From assembly GCA_019914995.1 (NCBI GenBank), contig CM034135.1:2544501-2608500 (forward strand): DNA of 64,000 bases. Direction: 5' to 3'. This document shows, one piece after another, positions 50,301 through 63,400 of the stretch. Within the stretch, counting starts at the first letter, position 1. The number at the start of each line of letters is the position of its first letter. Both the position numbers and the translations under genes were made by a program. Source of the DNA: Acanthochlamys bracteata (lineage: Eukaryota; Streptophyta; Magnoliopsida; Pandanales; Velloziaceae). The notes below the pieces were generated by a model. The model ran no database searches and was not told the DNA's origin. It saw nothing but the letters and a program-made list of their open reading frames with translations.

Positions 50301-53300
50301 TTGTCCTTTTAACGATTATGCATTTACTGTTTGTTCTTCAGGAGTAGAGTCCCTCAAGTTGCTTCCAGTAATCTACAAAGACGTTCAGGGAGTGTGTTGC
50401 CTCCGCCCATTGATGACATTTGTAGTAATGGCATAGTTTCAGGCAAACAAGCAGTTAAAGATGGCCAAAATGTAAGATTATTGTGTTGCAAATTAACATC
50501 ATGTCAAACTTGTAACCCTTTCGGGTTATTCTTGTATTTGTTTGTCTCAATTCTATTCTCATAAGCTGATCTTTTTGGTGCATGCTAACAGTGCATGATA
50601 GTCCAAGCCAAAGTTTCTTCCAATTGTAATGGAAAAATGAACGCTCTGCCACCTGCTGCATCATGGTATACACTGTGCATTTTGTTTTTTTTATTCTTTC
50701 CAATTGTTTTATAGAATCCTTGTTGGTGCTTATCCAAAACTGATATTCAGGGGATTGCGAGTTGCAAATGGCCAGCAATCTACGGCAACATCATCACAGG
50801 ATATTCTTAAGCCAAAAACAGAGCATGCTAATGGCTCGTCAAATGCTAATGCAAGTTCTGTGGGGCGCGAGGATCTTACAACATCAAAGGTACCTGAAGG
50901 AAAGAATGCAACCCATAATTCGAGTAGACCTACGACAATGGAAAAACCTTCTTTTGGCAGAGAAGATGATCATGCATATGAGGAGTCCCAGGACAATCCT
51001 TTGGATGTCTGTCAAGATCCTATAACCTCGGCCTGGGATGATGATGATGATTTGTTACCTCCTAGGGAACCTGCAGCGAATAATGTAAAGAATATAGCTA
51101 TGAGGCTGCAGTTGCCTGAACAATCTGCCCAACAAAGTGCAGAGGAATGCAGAACTTCTGTACCAGCAGAATCTTTTAGGGCTTCAGAAGTTCTGACCTC
51201 TTCCACAAGTCCTGCAGCTCCTGCAAGTAGTCAGAATGACCTTGGTTTCCTTGGTAATGGAAACGGTTGCGTTTTGATGAATGGAACAAGCTCGAAAGGC
51301 TCTCTTTGTTATTCTGTTAATGTTTCTACTGGATGTATAGATGGTGATGGGACCGTCAAAGATTTATGCTCAGAGATCTCCTCATTAAACTTAGATAACT
51401 CTTTGCAAGCTAATAGTTTGGAAGTAGCCTCTAATCATTCGTCAGTTTCACATCCCACAGTTGATAGTGATTCTCTGGCATTATCATACAAGCCTTCAGG
51501 AGTATCTGATGCCATTACTATGGCACAGTCATATGTATGGGATTCAGAGTCAGAGAAGCAAGGCCATAAATCCAAAGGAAGCAACTTGGATGCTGTAGAT
51601 GATCATAAGCATGGATATTCGGATGCAGCTGCTCAAGCATTCTGGTCAACCCATTCAAATGAACTTCGTCATGTTGTAGATAATTCTGATAGAAGTTCGT
51701 GGAATAGTGTTCTGCCCTCTCAAATGGATAATAGCTTTCTTTTGGGAGGCCAAAGTATGTCAACTACAACCAATGGTCACATTGGAGATAAGCTGCATCC
51801 TATATCACGGGGGATTTGTGATAGCATTGAGAATTTTGATAGCATTGGAAATGTGAACAAGTCTTCAAATGTAGATATGGGAGAGGGCAACATAATTTCA
51901 GACATACTATCCCTAGACTTCGATCCTTGGGATGACTCTTTGTCTGCAGCTAACAATTTAGCTAGGCTTCTTGGTGAATCCAGTACGCTGGACAGGCCTT
52001 TCCAGCAACCGTCATCATGGAAAGTAGAAAATAGCAGAGAGCCGAGGTTTTCATTTGCTAGACAAGAAAGTGAGGGACCCTCCAGGGAACCTCCTTTCCA
52101 ACAAATAGGTCATGCAGAGGCCTTCTCTTTGTCAACACAAGATGTGTACAGTGATCAGTTTCAGAATGGTTTACTCTCCAACAATTTTGGGGCTTTAATT
52201 TCTCCTGCCACTAACCAAGTATTTGGGTTACCTGAAAGGGTTCCTCTAGGTTTAGCTGACAGGGCCCCTGGTGAGCATTGATTCTATCTTTAAATAGCCT
52301 CTTCAGTTCTGCTATTGATTCATGAATTTTCAAATATTGAATTCTCCATGACTGAAGAATCCTTCTAAATATGTCAGATGCAGTTCATTTGCAATTGTAC
52401 GCATGTTAGCACATTATGCATATCTGCCAATTGCATGTTTTTCTGCCTGGGAGGCTACTTGAATGATTTAATTTGGTCATTTGCTACGCACAAGTCATAG
52501 CTTTATACTAGTTTTGTAGCTTGACACTGTATAGCTTTGTGGTTGTCTTTAGTACATAGGTATACATTGTCATCATTCTAGCTTATCAATCTAAGTAAGA
52601 AGAGAGATGTTCTTTTATATTGTTTTGGCTTATGTTATCTAAGAAATGCTAAATTTCCTTATTGAGACGATGTCTTTGGCTTGTTTCACTTTGGAAGGTT
52701 GTGTATTCTGTCTCACTTTATGAAAATTACCAGAATTGCATGCCATTTTAATGTTACAAATGCTTATTTCTTTATATACCATGGTTAATGAGTGTTCTTC
52801 TTGAGTAATGCTATTTTGTTGGGAAGGAGTAGTGCCTTCCTACCTCTTATTTCGTGGGTAGTTAGCATGTTTTTGCTTCGTGGCTAAAGTTATCTAGTAA
52901 TCTTTATCTTAGCCCCTCTAATTTCTAAGCTGGGCTAATTCTTTTAGTCTCATATTAGTTACTTTGGTGTATGTGTAGGTGCTCCAAAAGCTAAAGTATC
53001 AGCACCACCTGGTTTTTCTGTTCCAAGCAGATCCCCACCTCCTGGCTTCTCTACTCAGGATAGACATGACCATGGATGTGGATCTTTATCAGGTACATCA
53101 TGTTTTCATTTATTTGATGCAACTTTCACACAATATCTTTCTCCATTCTAACATTCTCATTCTTCTTTTATTAGATCATTATATTGGTGACTTCCCTCTT
53201 CGGAATCAAAATCAAGTTCATCTTTCTCAGAATACAGCTGATGTGGAGTTCATTGATCCAGCAATTTTAGCTGTGGGTAAAGGTAGACTGCCTCTTGGAG

Positions 53301-53710
53301 TAAATACATCAGGATTTGATTTGACATCACCTTTTACTACCCAATTTAATTCCTTTGAGAGCGACCCGAGACTTCATCTGTTGATGCAACAGTCTATCTC
53401 TGCACAACGGGACCCCAGATTTTCAGAACATCTTGGGGATAGGTTGTCATTGAACGATTCTTTTACATCTCCAAGACTCTTGGCACAGATCAGTAACATT
53501 TCTTCATATGGACGGGCATTCCAGCAGTCCAGGAATTTACAAACGTCAAATGGCCAGTGGGATAGCTGGACGGGCAATGATATTGGCGTGCCTGAGAATC
53601 TGAGAAATGACAGATTTGGACTTCCTAACTTTTTCCAAGGAAATGAAGAGCCCAAGTTTCATATGACAAACCCAGGAAATGTATACAATCAAGCATTCAG
53701 AATGCTGTAA
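47380..53710 (+). CDS. NOT4/CNOT4-type RING-RRM-C3H E3 ubiquitin ligase
   Basis: Ubiquitin ligase associated with the CCR4-NOT complex, linking translation quality control and mRNA turnover. Exons: (47380-47381), 47901-48000, 48160-48287, 48370-48526, 48647-48762, 49695-49778, 49854-49902, 49996-50087, 50342-50471, 50592-50665, 50751-52270, 52979-53092, 53175-53710. From the internal ATG at 47908 the coding sum is 3093 nt, 1030 residues. The RING is C4C4 (CPLC...CKC...CVWC...CPAC), then a coiled linker, an RRM (LVYIIGLPSNLCDEN...FGQYGRVLKVSI) and a C3H zinc finger (CFGTTKYCHAW...CSNPDCMYLHD). The rest is low-complexity with a repeated PPGFS motif (two copies at the start of exon 12). The leader exon ends ACAAT|GTAAGC and splicing to GACGACAATGAG creates an in-frame ATG three codons upstream, so the initiator may be intron-split. 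Confidence 0.93.
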
Positions 53711-54715
53711 GATAATTGAGCTCTGCTGCTGCTTGTGCACTTCAAAGTGTCTTGGCTACTGGTAACAGCATTTTGGGGAGTTTGTGAATGCATGGTCGAT
53801 CTACTGATTCATGCTGGTATTGGACAGTTGGGCTCCAGGAATAATCAATATTGGATTGTTCGGCCTGCATGCTTGCAGGTGAGACATGCTTTCTTTCATC
53901 AGCTGTTGGATTTGTTCTTTTTATATTGGTTTCTGTTTATATTGTTTGCAGGTCTTATTAGCATAAGAGTTGTTTTCTGATTCTATTTTTAATTGGCTTT
54001 TCCTTTTCACTTTTAAAATGATTCTTTAAGTTCCGGGAATAACTGTCATAAGAAAGATTGCTTTTTCTCTTTTCCTTATCTTGTGCTCTTTCTGTAGCTG
54101 CTTGTTGGATGCATGGAACTATTTGGCTGTGGATTTTTTATAATTGTATGTTTGTTTTTTTCTTTTGTTTTGGGACCGTGCATGAAATACGTAGCCTTTT
54201 ATAATGAGAATCTTTTCTGTTTATTGATGATTATTTAGACATTTTTTAAATTAGAATAAGCTTGCAAGGAGCAAGACACTTCTAGATAGAGTTGGCATAT
54301 GGCAGTTGAGTTATTTGATGGAGCATAAGTCTGATGTAGCCGCAGTTGTGCATGTCCGTTTTTCTGTGCCTGTTCCTTATGATATTTCCACTTGCAGAAT
54401 TGCTTCGTGATACAGTTTTGGATCATCATGCATTCACTATAGAGCTTTGAGGTGATGATATGTAGATGCTTTTGGCTTGGCTCGGTTTTGGCGACGTGTT
54501 CAAAATATATATTCATAGGCACTCTAGTTGTCAAGCGAAAGTGCTTGTCCTTGTTGTGGACTCTAACTTGGCTCATACAGTCAATTGTGCAGGAACTTGG
54601 CTTCTCACTATTTTATCTGTAAATTTGTGCATATTTATTTTTGTTTTCTTTTTGGTTTTTGTATTTGATATATTGAATAAACATGTGACTTATAAAAGAA
54701 GATTGATTCAATAAG
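53711..54715 (+). other. 3'UTR of the NOT4-type gene, possibly spliced
   Basis: A strong donor (GCAG|GTGAGA, about 53879) and acceptor (TTTGCAG|GTC, about 53952) bound a 74-bp T-rich stretch about 170 bases past the stop codon, which would be a 3'UTR intron. An AATAAA signal lies at about 54675. The short open frames here are not supported as genes. Confidence 0.4.
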
Positions 54716-55163
54716 TTTATGTTGGATTTCCTTGGTCAGAGTTGCTCATGCCGTGATCCGTTTTTGCTATTGCTGAAGAGAAAAGAGTTTTTTTTGTTTA
54801 ATGTGTTTTTTTAGATTTAAAAAAAGAATATATATAAAAATTATTTTATGATGTATAATTTAAAATTTATTTTTAAAGTACTGTAGAGAAAAAAAAATTT
54901 TGGATTTGGAAAAGAGAGATGCCCTTCGGAAAAAGGAGGTCATGGCAAAGCCAAGCAAGTTTATTGTTTCGATTTTCATTCCTTCCAAATATTTATAGTA
55001 TGATCTCTATTGTTAGCTTGAAAATTATGTGAAGAGGTGTGTAAGGCCATCTTTGCCCACGGAAAAGTTCACTACCATGCTTTTAGATGTGGCTCTATGT
55101 CGTTATGCTTTTGTAATTTTACAGTAGCCAAGGAAGCATGTTAGTTAATGTTATAACCAATAC

Positions 55164-55422
55164 GGGCGTGTTTACCTAGGGGGTGGAAGTGGAGTTTTGG
55201 GGGAAGTGGAGTTTTAGGAAATAAATTTAAAAAAAAAAAAAAAAATAAAAAATATTTAATAAAAAATAAAATTTTATATTAATTATATATTTTTAGTAAG
55301 TTTTAAATTTGAATTTTTAAAAAAATTTTATTGATAAAAAAATTTATTTTAATTTTTATAAGTATTTATGTGAAATTTGAGTTTAAAGGAAGTGGAGTTT
55401 AGGGGTGTTGGTAAACACGCCC
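55164..55422. mobile_element. Tourist-like MITE (PIF/Harbinger type), copy C
   Basis: 259 bp with perfect 13-bp inverted ends GGGCGTGTTTACC and 3-bp flanking duplication TAC (55161-55163, 55423-55425). Inside, the word ggaagtggagttt occurs near both ends, and there is a run of 17 A at 55229-55245. It is the best preserved of the three related copies. Confidence 0.8.
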
Positions 55423-55557
55423 TACGTCTTGCTTGTATGTAACATATGCATCAAATTTATTTGATATTCCAGCTATCATTAAAGTTGGTCCTTTATTTTC
55501 TAACAATTTGTTCTTTTTAGTTTAGGTTTACCTCCCCTTGCTATACGTTGCCTAACT

Positions 55558-56115
55558 AGGGGTGACAATATGAATTCATGGATCGATTTCGGATCGATCC
55601 ATATAATAATCGGGTGAAAAATGTTCAATTCTAATTCGACTTATTTATTTATATGGGTCAAAATTGTCAATCTTAACCAATCTATTTATAACCGGATCAA
55701 ACTCGGATTGATCTACTTAATAATTAAATTATTAAATAAAAATTATAAATATTAATTTTAATAATAATATATTAAAATTATTAATTATGATATATTTAAA
55801 AAGAAAAAATATTAATTTTGACAAATTTATAAATTAAATAAAAATTAGTTAAAATTAAGATAAATTAAAAATATATATATACAAATTAAATTCAAATTTT
55901 TGTTTTTTTTTTTAATTATTAAGTAATATATACTATATAAATAGTTAAACGGGTTAAACGGTTCATTTTCGGATCAATCCGAATTCGATCCGAATTCATT
56001 TAAATTTTTTGGTCATTTTTGGGTCGATCCGAAATCGACCTAAATTCGTCTAAAGCTTGACCCGAATTTGACTTTTTCGGGTCAGTTTCGGATCGGGTTA
56101 AAATTTGCAAGCTTT
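55558..56115. repeat. Diverged repeat with GATCC/GACC-rich ends
   Basis: Both ends are GC-rich and carry gatcgatcc/gatccgaa/gacccgaa words around an AT-only middle, the same style as the hAT-like elements at 11989 and 15238. The left edge reads aggggtgacaatatgaat; no matching right terminus or target duplication was found, so it may be truncated. Confidence 0.35.
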
Positions 56116-57023
56116 TTTTAAGCAGATATATACTGGACAATATTTTGGAGGTGATAGGTATGTGATGCAACACGTGTCAAACTATTACAAATTTTAAGTT
56201 ATATTAAAAGTTTTGATTATAATAAATTCAAATATATTTTATTAGATTAAAACTAGTTTTAATATATTAAGAGTTTAAATTATAATAAATTCTAGTGTTT
56301 TACTAGAATTATGAGTTTGAAGTTATATTTTTATTAAAAATTTTATAGATTATTAGTCTATTTATATGTGTGTAATTATGATCGTAAAGAGGAGAGTTGG
56401 AGTTGAATAAATTTAAAATTTTTTCTTTCTTTATTATTATGATTGGATATTCTTTAGGAATCAACGATATCTTTATTATTACGATTCGGTATTCTTTAGA
56501 AATCAATGATTTATGATGCTTAATTGGTATGATATTCTGTAAAAATCAATAAAATATTTAGTAGCTTTTTATTTTGGACATTCTCAAACTCAACGCTAAT
56601 TGGAGTTATTTATATTATTTATTGATCAGTCATATCTCTTGGTGATGAAACTAGATGTTAGAGCTTTTCGCTACATCAGCATGTGTTAGTGTGTTTCTCA
56701 AAAGAAATTTTGGAATGCATCAAATAGTTGAATACCATGTTCTGACAAAGAAATTTTGCAAAAAAGAAAAAGTAAAAGAAAAGACCTTGTTCAATTGCTA
56801 ATACTAGGCTAATTGTAGTTGAGTTTAATATAAAACAATTTGCAGAAACCCAAAGAAGAAGTAACCAATTTAGGATCACTTTTCGGCCACGGAGATGTTG
56901 CAGATCCTCATATACATCACCGGTCGCGCCCGCCATCGGGAATCCATTGATAACGTAGGAGCGTTCAGTCTTTAATCAAACCAAAAAGAAACTTTCTGCA
57001 GTCAATTGTCCACTCATATACAG

Positions 57024-57032
57024 CCACGTGTC
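57024..57032 (+). promoter_or_regulatory. G-box/ABRE-like element upstream of ascorbate peroxidase
   Basis: CCACGTGTC contains the CACGTG G-box core, about 135 bp before the TATA box. bZIP and bHLH factors in abscisic-acid, light and stress responses bind such sites. Confidence 0.5.
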
Positions 57033-57158
57033 ACTTCATGTAATATCGTCAAGCGGAATCTACGACAACTGCAAACGTTCACACTGATCTCCTTCCCATC
57101 ATGATGTGACTGATCTGATCTGACGGCCCATAATATCTCGCTTTCACATTTTTCCCGT

Positions 57159-57167
57159 CTATAAATA
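57159..57167 (+). promoter_or_regulatory. TATA box of the ascorbate peroxidase gene
   Basis: CTATAAATA is a near-perfect plant TATA box. It predicts a transcript start at about 57195, before the 5'UTR intron donor at 57252. Confidence 0.75.
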
Positions 57168-57251
57168 CTCGATCGAGCTTCTTTTGCTGCCAGCTTCTGT
57201 ATTTCTGTTAGTGCAGTTCGCATTCTCAGAAACATTCGAATTATTGAATTG

Positions 57252-57333
57252 GTAAATCATCGACGATCTCTTTCTTCTCTTTTCTGATTCTAAGATTTTC
57301 AGTTTTCATTCGTTTTGTTGAATGGATTTGCAG
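57252..57333 (+). other. 5'UTR intron of ascorbate peroxidase
   Basis: GAATTG|GTAAAT at 57251/57252 and TTTGCAG|CTGG at 57333/57334 bound an 82-bp T-rich intron ending 15 bases before the start codon. A leader intron is a known trait of cytosolic ascorbate peroxidase genes. Confidence 0.75.
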
Positions 57334-57348
57334 CTGGTGAATCTAGTA

Positions 57349-59452
57349 ATGGCGAAATCGTACCCGAAGGTTAGCGATGAGTACCAGAAGGCCATCGAAA
57401 ATTGCAAGCGCAAGCTTCGAGGTCTTATTGCTGAGAAGAACTGCGCTCCCATCATGCTCCGCCTTGCGTACGTTAAAACATCGCCAGCATTTATTTTTGT
57501 TTGGATTGAATTTGGAGATATGCTCTCCCGCTCTGATGATTGATTGATCCTAATTGTGATTGATTTTAGATGGCATTCGGCTGGAACTTGGGACGTGAAG
57601 GCGAAGACGGGAGGACCGTTTGGAACGATGAGGTACAAGGTTGAGCAAGGACACAGTGCTAACAACGGTCTCGAGATCGCCGTCCGCTTGCTTCAAACCA
57701 TCAAGGACCAGTTCCCCATTCTCACCTACGCCGATTTCTACCAGGTATAAATATTCTTGTTTCCCGTTTCATTATTGATTGATTGTAACATTAATTGAAT
57801 ACTGAAAAAACAAGTATCTAATCATATTATTTGTTTATGCAATTAATCATTGATCCTGCTTTTAGTTGGCGGGAGTTGTAGCTGTGGAGGTCACCGGTGG
57901 GCCTGAGATCCCATTCCACCCCGGAAGGGAGGTATGATAATGTTATTATTGATGTGCTTCTCTTGTTAGCTGTAGCTGCTTTGTGGTTGAATCTTTGTTT
58001 GCCTGATTGCTTGCTTTGAATAGTTGAGTGGTTATCTGTTTCTGACTATCTGACTAGCTGTGATCCACAGGACAAACCAGAGCCACCACAGGAAGGCCGC
58101 TTACCGGATGCTACAAAAGGTGGATATTGTCTTTCAGTATCTCTATTGGAATGGCAGCTTACTTCGTTTACATTATTTTCTTCTAGTTTTGCTTTCAAAA
58201 TGTTACCTAATTTTATACTCATGGATACTAGTGGCTTTGTGGAAATATATTTTGAGAATTCCTTATGCTTGTATATTTTCGTTGGTAGACATATAGAGAG
58301 AAAACATGGATTTGGTCTAAATGGAGCTACTCTCTTTTGTGCATTGCGGCAGTATATCTAAGTTGATTCTGCCAGTGGTATACATTTAGGCACACCAAAG
58401 TTTAGCAACAACCAAGAGAGCACAAAGTCTTACTATAACATGCTAGCATCATTGGTCTCTGACATAAAACTAAAGGCAAATGTCTTGAGTTGTTGTTGTT
58501 TCAGATTCTTAGACAGCACAATTCATGTACAGCATTCGTGAATATCTATTCAGTAATTTTATTGCTTTGTCACAATGACAGTCGATAAACTTTTAATCTG
58601 AAGTACATACTGAATGTCAATCTGCTTTAAGTGGTTTGATTTCATTACTTCCATGCTAACTCTGTTATGTTTAGGCGCTGACCACCTGAGGGTTGTATTT
58701 GGTTCTCAAATGGGTCTGAGTGATCAAGACATCGTGGCACTTTCTGGAGCGCACACTCTGGTTAGTAACTTACGTCAAAATCTCCTTGAATTGATAGCTC
58801 AAGGTGTCAATTTCTAACAATTCCAATTCTTTGTTACATTGTGGTGTGAAGGCTTCTTGGTTATAAATCTGCTTTCATGACTGTCAGAACCTTTTGTACT
58901 GACAGCTAGTTAAATTGCAGGGAAGGTGCCATAAAGATCGCTCTGGTTTTGAGGGCCCTTGGACCACAAATCCTCTCATTTTCGATAATTCTTACTTCAA
59001 GTAAGTTGCCTTCTCCATTTTATAGAGTTTATAAGAATATTCGATTCAGGGAGAGTTAATATACTTTTTTAAGTGCATAGTGATATGAGCATTGTTTTTC
59101 CGTTTACTTCAGGGAGCTTCTTAGCGGAGAGAAGGAAGGCCTTCTTCAGCTGCCAACTGACAAGGTTCTCCTCACTGATCCAGTTTTCCGCCCGCTTGTA
59201 GAAAAATATGCTGCTGTACGTAATTATATTTATTTTTAAGTGAATCTATTTAACATGATTTTTCTGTCTTTAAATTTTGATGTCATTGAATTTCTGTCCA
59301 GGATGAGGATGCTTTCTTCAAAGATTACGCTGAATCTCACTTGAAGCTTTCGGAACTGGGGTGAGGAAGAAAAACATTCAGTTGAGTAGCAAGTTGTTCA
59401 AAGTTTATTTGAAATTAAATATTTTATGTTTTTCAGGTTTGCTGATGCTTGA
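57349..59452 (+). CDS. APX: Cytosolic L-ascorbate peroxidase
   Basis: Class I haem peroxidase that reduces hydrogen peroxide with ascorbate in the cytosol. Nine coding exons: 57349-57467, 57570-57744, 57866-57931, 58071-58119, 58675-58760, 58921-59000, 59113-59215, 59302-59360, 59437-59452; 753 nt, exactly 250 residues, the standard cytosolic length. Distal Arg38, Trp41 and His42 stand in [15 protein letters not shown], the proximal haem His is in LSGAHTLGRCH, and the neighbouring Trp in [10 protein letters not shown]. The C-terminus LSELGFADA lacks a membrane or peroxisome tail, which supports the cytosolic form. It starts at [14 protein letters not shown] after a leader intron; the in-frame ATG at 57322 falls inside that intron. 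Which APX paralogue it is cannot be settled here. Confidence 0.97.
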
Positions 59453-60443
59453 AATCAGAATGCAGAAAGGAGGGAAGTCGACGTTTGCGGTTGATGTTTT
59501 CTTGTCGATATCACCTTTTATAATTGTAACAAATAAATGGATTGCCTTTAGCTATAATTTTTACCTGAACATTTCTTTTGCATTTTGTCTACTTTTCTGA
59601 CAAATACAAGAGTAACAGTCTTTGAACTTACCTATAAGTTTATTCTAGACCAAGTACTGAGATCCTCTAGACTTCAAGTGAAGCTGTGAATGTCTACCTT
59701 CTACTATTATGGGGAAGAGACTCGAGAATAAAATCCGTTATAGATAGCATACAACAGATCTTCGCGACATTTAGGAATCTCTTAGAAGATGTACGTCATG
59801 TTATTTCTAGGAAACCCCATCACATATTCTTCGTGAAAGATCACAGCTCATGTTAATTTTGCCGTTAATTTTGAGGGCAATCAACAGTCTACTTACTATA
59901 AGATTATGATAAGTTTCTGGTAGGCTTGGGAAAGACGAGTTCAAAACACTCCATCATAGTTACTCTGTTAGTTTCACAAGACGACTCCCTTGAATTAATA
60001 GTTTGAGCAAAATTGGCAGCAAAATGATCAGCCATTTCTCTTTACATCAAACTGGTAGGCAGCAATTGCATCCGTATCAATAGATATTTGGCATGACTTC
60101 GACTGAATCTTAAATGTACTTTCTTTGATGGATGTGCTTGCCTGAAGAGGGTGGTTCCGACCCACTGAATAAGTGACTCCTCTTAAATCATACAAACAAA
60201 TTTGAAAAGCAAAAGACATACCAAAAATCGTGAGATTGAGATGAGATAAAAATCAAAATCTCTCATTTTCGTGCTTATCCACCAATCATGTGATTGCTAC
60301 TCTTCTATCTCCCTGGTTCAATCCATTTTGATCATGCATAGGTCAAAAGAGAGGCAAGCGTACAGACCAGCCACGAGATTTATCAGAGAACACAGATGAA
60401 TTCAGGTCAATGCAAAAGTTAGGACTTTCAGTGGAAGGGTAGG
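59453..60443. other. Shared 3' region of convergent genes
   Basis: Carries the 3'UTR of the ascorbate peroxidase and that of the leftward receptor kinase. No coding frame or repeat is supported. Confidence 0.5.
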
Positions 60444-63400
60444 TCAACGCAGTCCTGGTTGCACAAGGACATCTGGAAGAGAACTAATTTGTTCAGAAAT
60501 AGCTAAATCCAGGTGATCCACATTCAGTGAAGAACCGGTGGAAGTTTTTGGTAACAAATCAGTTGTGTGATCTCCACCTGATCCAAAACCTTTCTCAATT
60601 GCAATAGCCTCTTGGATATCTTTAAGTACTTCTGATATGGATGGCCTTTCTGCTCCCTGAGGTTTGACACACATGATAGCCTTCTCAGCAATTTTCCAAA
60701 ATGACTCCAGATTGTAACCACCCTGCAGCGAGGGGTCAATCATGGCCATGATATTACCACTCTCAATATGATTCTTAGCCTGCATAGTTTATTGTAGATG
60801 ACCACAAAGTTATTAGGAAGAACATAATCATAGTGATTTTTAAACAATTTGTAATCTTCTAAGACAAGGGGAATAAATAGTGTGAAGCTTATAACCAGTA
60901 CTGACCCATTGGACTATATTCCGGCAATTGATGCCAAAATTTTCATTAGATATTGGCTCATGGCCTGAAATCAGCTCTAGAAGAATAACACCAAAACTGT
61001 AAATGTCACTCTTCTCTGTTAATTGTTGAGACACATAATACCTGTAAGTATGCCCGAATAGTCAAGAATCAAGTAAATTTTCAGATAACTAGGTTCCATA
61101 AAATGCTCTAACTCAAAAAATTTTAAGTTAATATTAAAATTTAAAATTTTTTTATCAAAAAAAACATTTTTAAAGAGTGGAGAAGCCATACTCAGGGTCA
61201 AGGTATCCAACGGTTCCTCGGACAACACTTGAGACATGAGACCCATCAGCAGCAAGTTTAGACAGACCAAAATCGGAGACCTTTGCTTTCATGTTGATGT
61301 CAAGAAGAATGTTACTACTCTTAAGGTCCCTATGGATGATTGTCGGAAAGCAGCCAGTATGAAGGTATTCAATCCCTACAAAAATTATTTCAACATTCTT
61401 TATATTACTCCACATAAGAGGTGAATATTCCAAGTATGAGTAAGTACAAATATGAATGAAATGCTCTTGGGTTCTGACCTCTTGCAGCATCCTCTGCAAT
61501 CTCAAGCCGCTTTAACCAATTAATAGGTTTCTCTTGTGCCAGTGGTCCTTTAGAATATGTAAACACCATGAGACTTAGCCTGATAGAAAATTTTACAATA
61601 TGGTAAAGTTTACGTACCATGAAGATGCTCTTTCAAGGTCCCATTATGCATAAATTCATAAACTAGGATGTTTTTCCCATCTTGCTGGCTGTAACCCAGG
61701 AATGTTACCAGGTTTCTGTGGTGTATTCTAGAAAGTAAAGATACCTGATAGAAGAACTAACAGTTAATACATGGGATATTAGTCATACTACTCAATAAGG
61801 GGAGATTACCTCATTTAAGAACTCTCGATGTCCCTGGAATGAATCATTGGTAAGTAACTTGACTGCAATTTCCTTTCCATCTTTCAGTTTTCCATAATAC
61901 ACTAACCCAAACCCTCCGGAACCAATTTTCCTTTTGAAATCATCAGTCGCATCTTCAATTTCCACCAGCGCAAATCGATGTGCTGATTCCGTTGTAACTT
62001 CAGTAAGGAAAGAACGTAACTTTTGACTCGGTTTCGCACTACCACCTTTGTTTGCAAAAATAATTCCTCTATAAAAACAGCTCCTGCTAGTGCTATTGAG
62101 AGAGTGTAGTTGCAAACTTGGTGAAAAGATTATACCATTGTGGAATTCCTTCCGCTTATGAGAAGCGCACAAAAAGAATGCAGACACAGCTGAGAGCAAA
62201 CCAAGGACTCCAACAACAGAACAGATAACAATGACCATTACTGTATGTGTAAGACCCCTATTCCTTTTCTCACGAAGATTACTGTTCCCTGAGTAGCTAA
62301 TAACATAAGCCAAACCAGATTGGAATTAGCCCGCTTGAAAATAATAGGATACACATGGAGAAAAAAAGCCCTTTTAGTTAAAGTGACCCAAAAATCAGGA
62401 TCAGCCCATAATAGATTACTACAGCAGGCAGATTGAAAGGCAAGCACTTTTTGATGGTGTGATAATTTATAAGTCAAGAAAATTCTTGCAAAGGGAAAAA
62501 AACACCTACTTGAATATGATGTTCTTATTCAGAAGTCCCTGTGGTATTGATCCAGACAGAAGGTTGTTTTGCAAGTACCTGCAATCATTCAAATACAGAT
62601 TCACATTAAATAAACACTGGACAAGCTGCTAGCTGAGAAACCATTACTGGAAAGTACAAAATAAAAAAAGTGAGGTATCTTGAGAAGAATATATATATTT
62701 TTTTCAAGAAACTATGGTTTCTTCATATAACATCAATCACATACAATCACCAAAAAGATATAATAATTTTATGATTTAAGAAACTCACAGTTCCTTAAGA
62801 CTTGGTAGATCCTCCAAAGATGAGGGCAGCGGACCACTCAGATTATTGTTCTCAAGATGACTAGAAAAGAGAAAAGCAAATATGAAATTTCATAGTCTTT
62901 AGCAAACTGTAGAAGTATCAGTTTTGGACGTTGATCTTACATAATCTTAAGACCTGAACATTGGCTAAGATCAGGTATCGAACCAGTAAGTGAATTTCCA
63001 TCCAAATATCTGCAAAAGAAAGATTCAAAGAATATAACCTTTATCTAAAACAAAGAAAAATAATTCCACATGATATAAGAGTGACAAGATATCTTACATC
63101 TCTGTTAAGCCTGTCAACTTCGTCAGTTCTGGAGGAATATTGCCTGTCAAATTCTTCCCAGATAAATTACTGCTAGAAAATATAACATATATGAGTGCTG
63201 GAATCAATTAATTCTACGAGGCAGAGCATAAGCAACTCCATGATGTTTGGGACAAAAAAAGCACCAGGAGAGATAGTTAGGTATCAGCTCATACATTGAC
63301 ACAATCCTTGGCTCTGGATCAGAAGTGCATTGTATCCAGGTCCATGAAGCTGGTATACATGGATCACCACCTTCTTGTGCCCAATCAGCTAGTGGGTAAT

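Noticed and set aside
57220-57240. Heat-shock element in the APX leader
   Set aside because: TTC/GAA/TTC units are present but spaced by three bases instead of two, so they do not fit the nTTCnnGAAn rule.
57014-57665. Minus-strand frames over the ascorbate peroxidase promoter and first exons
   Set aside because: Antisense shadows of the APX exons and leader; no independent coding signal.
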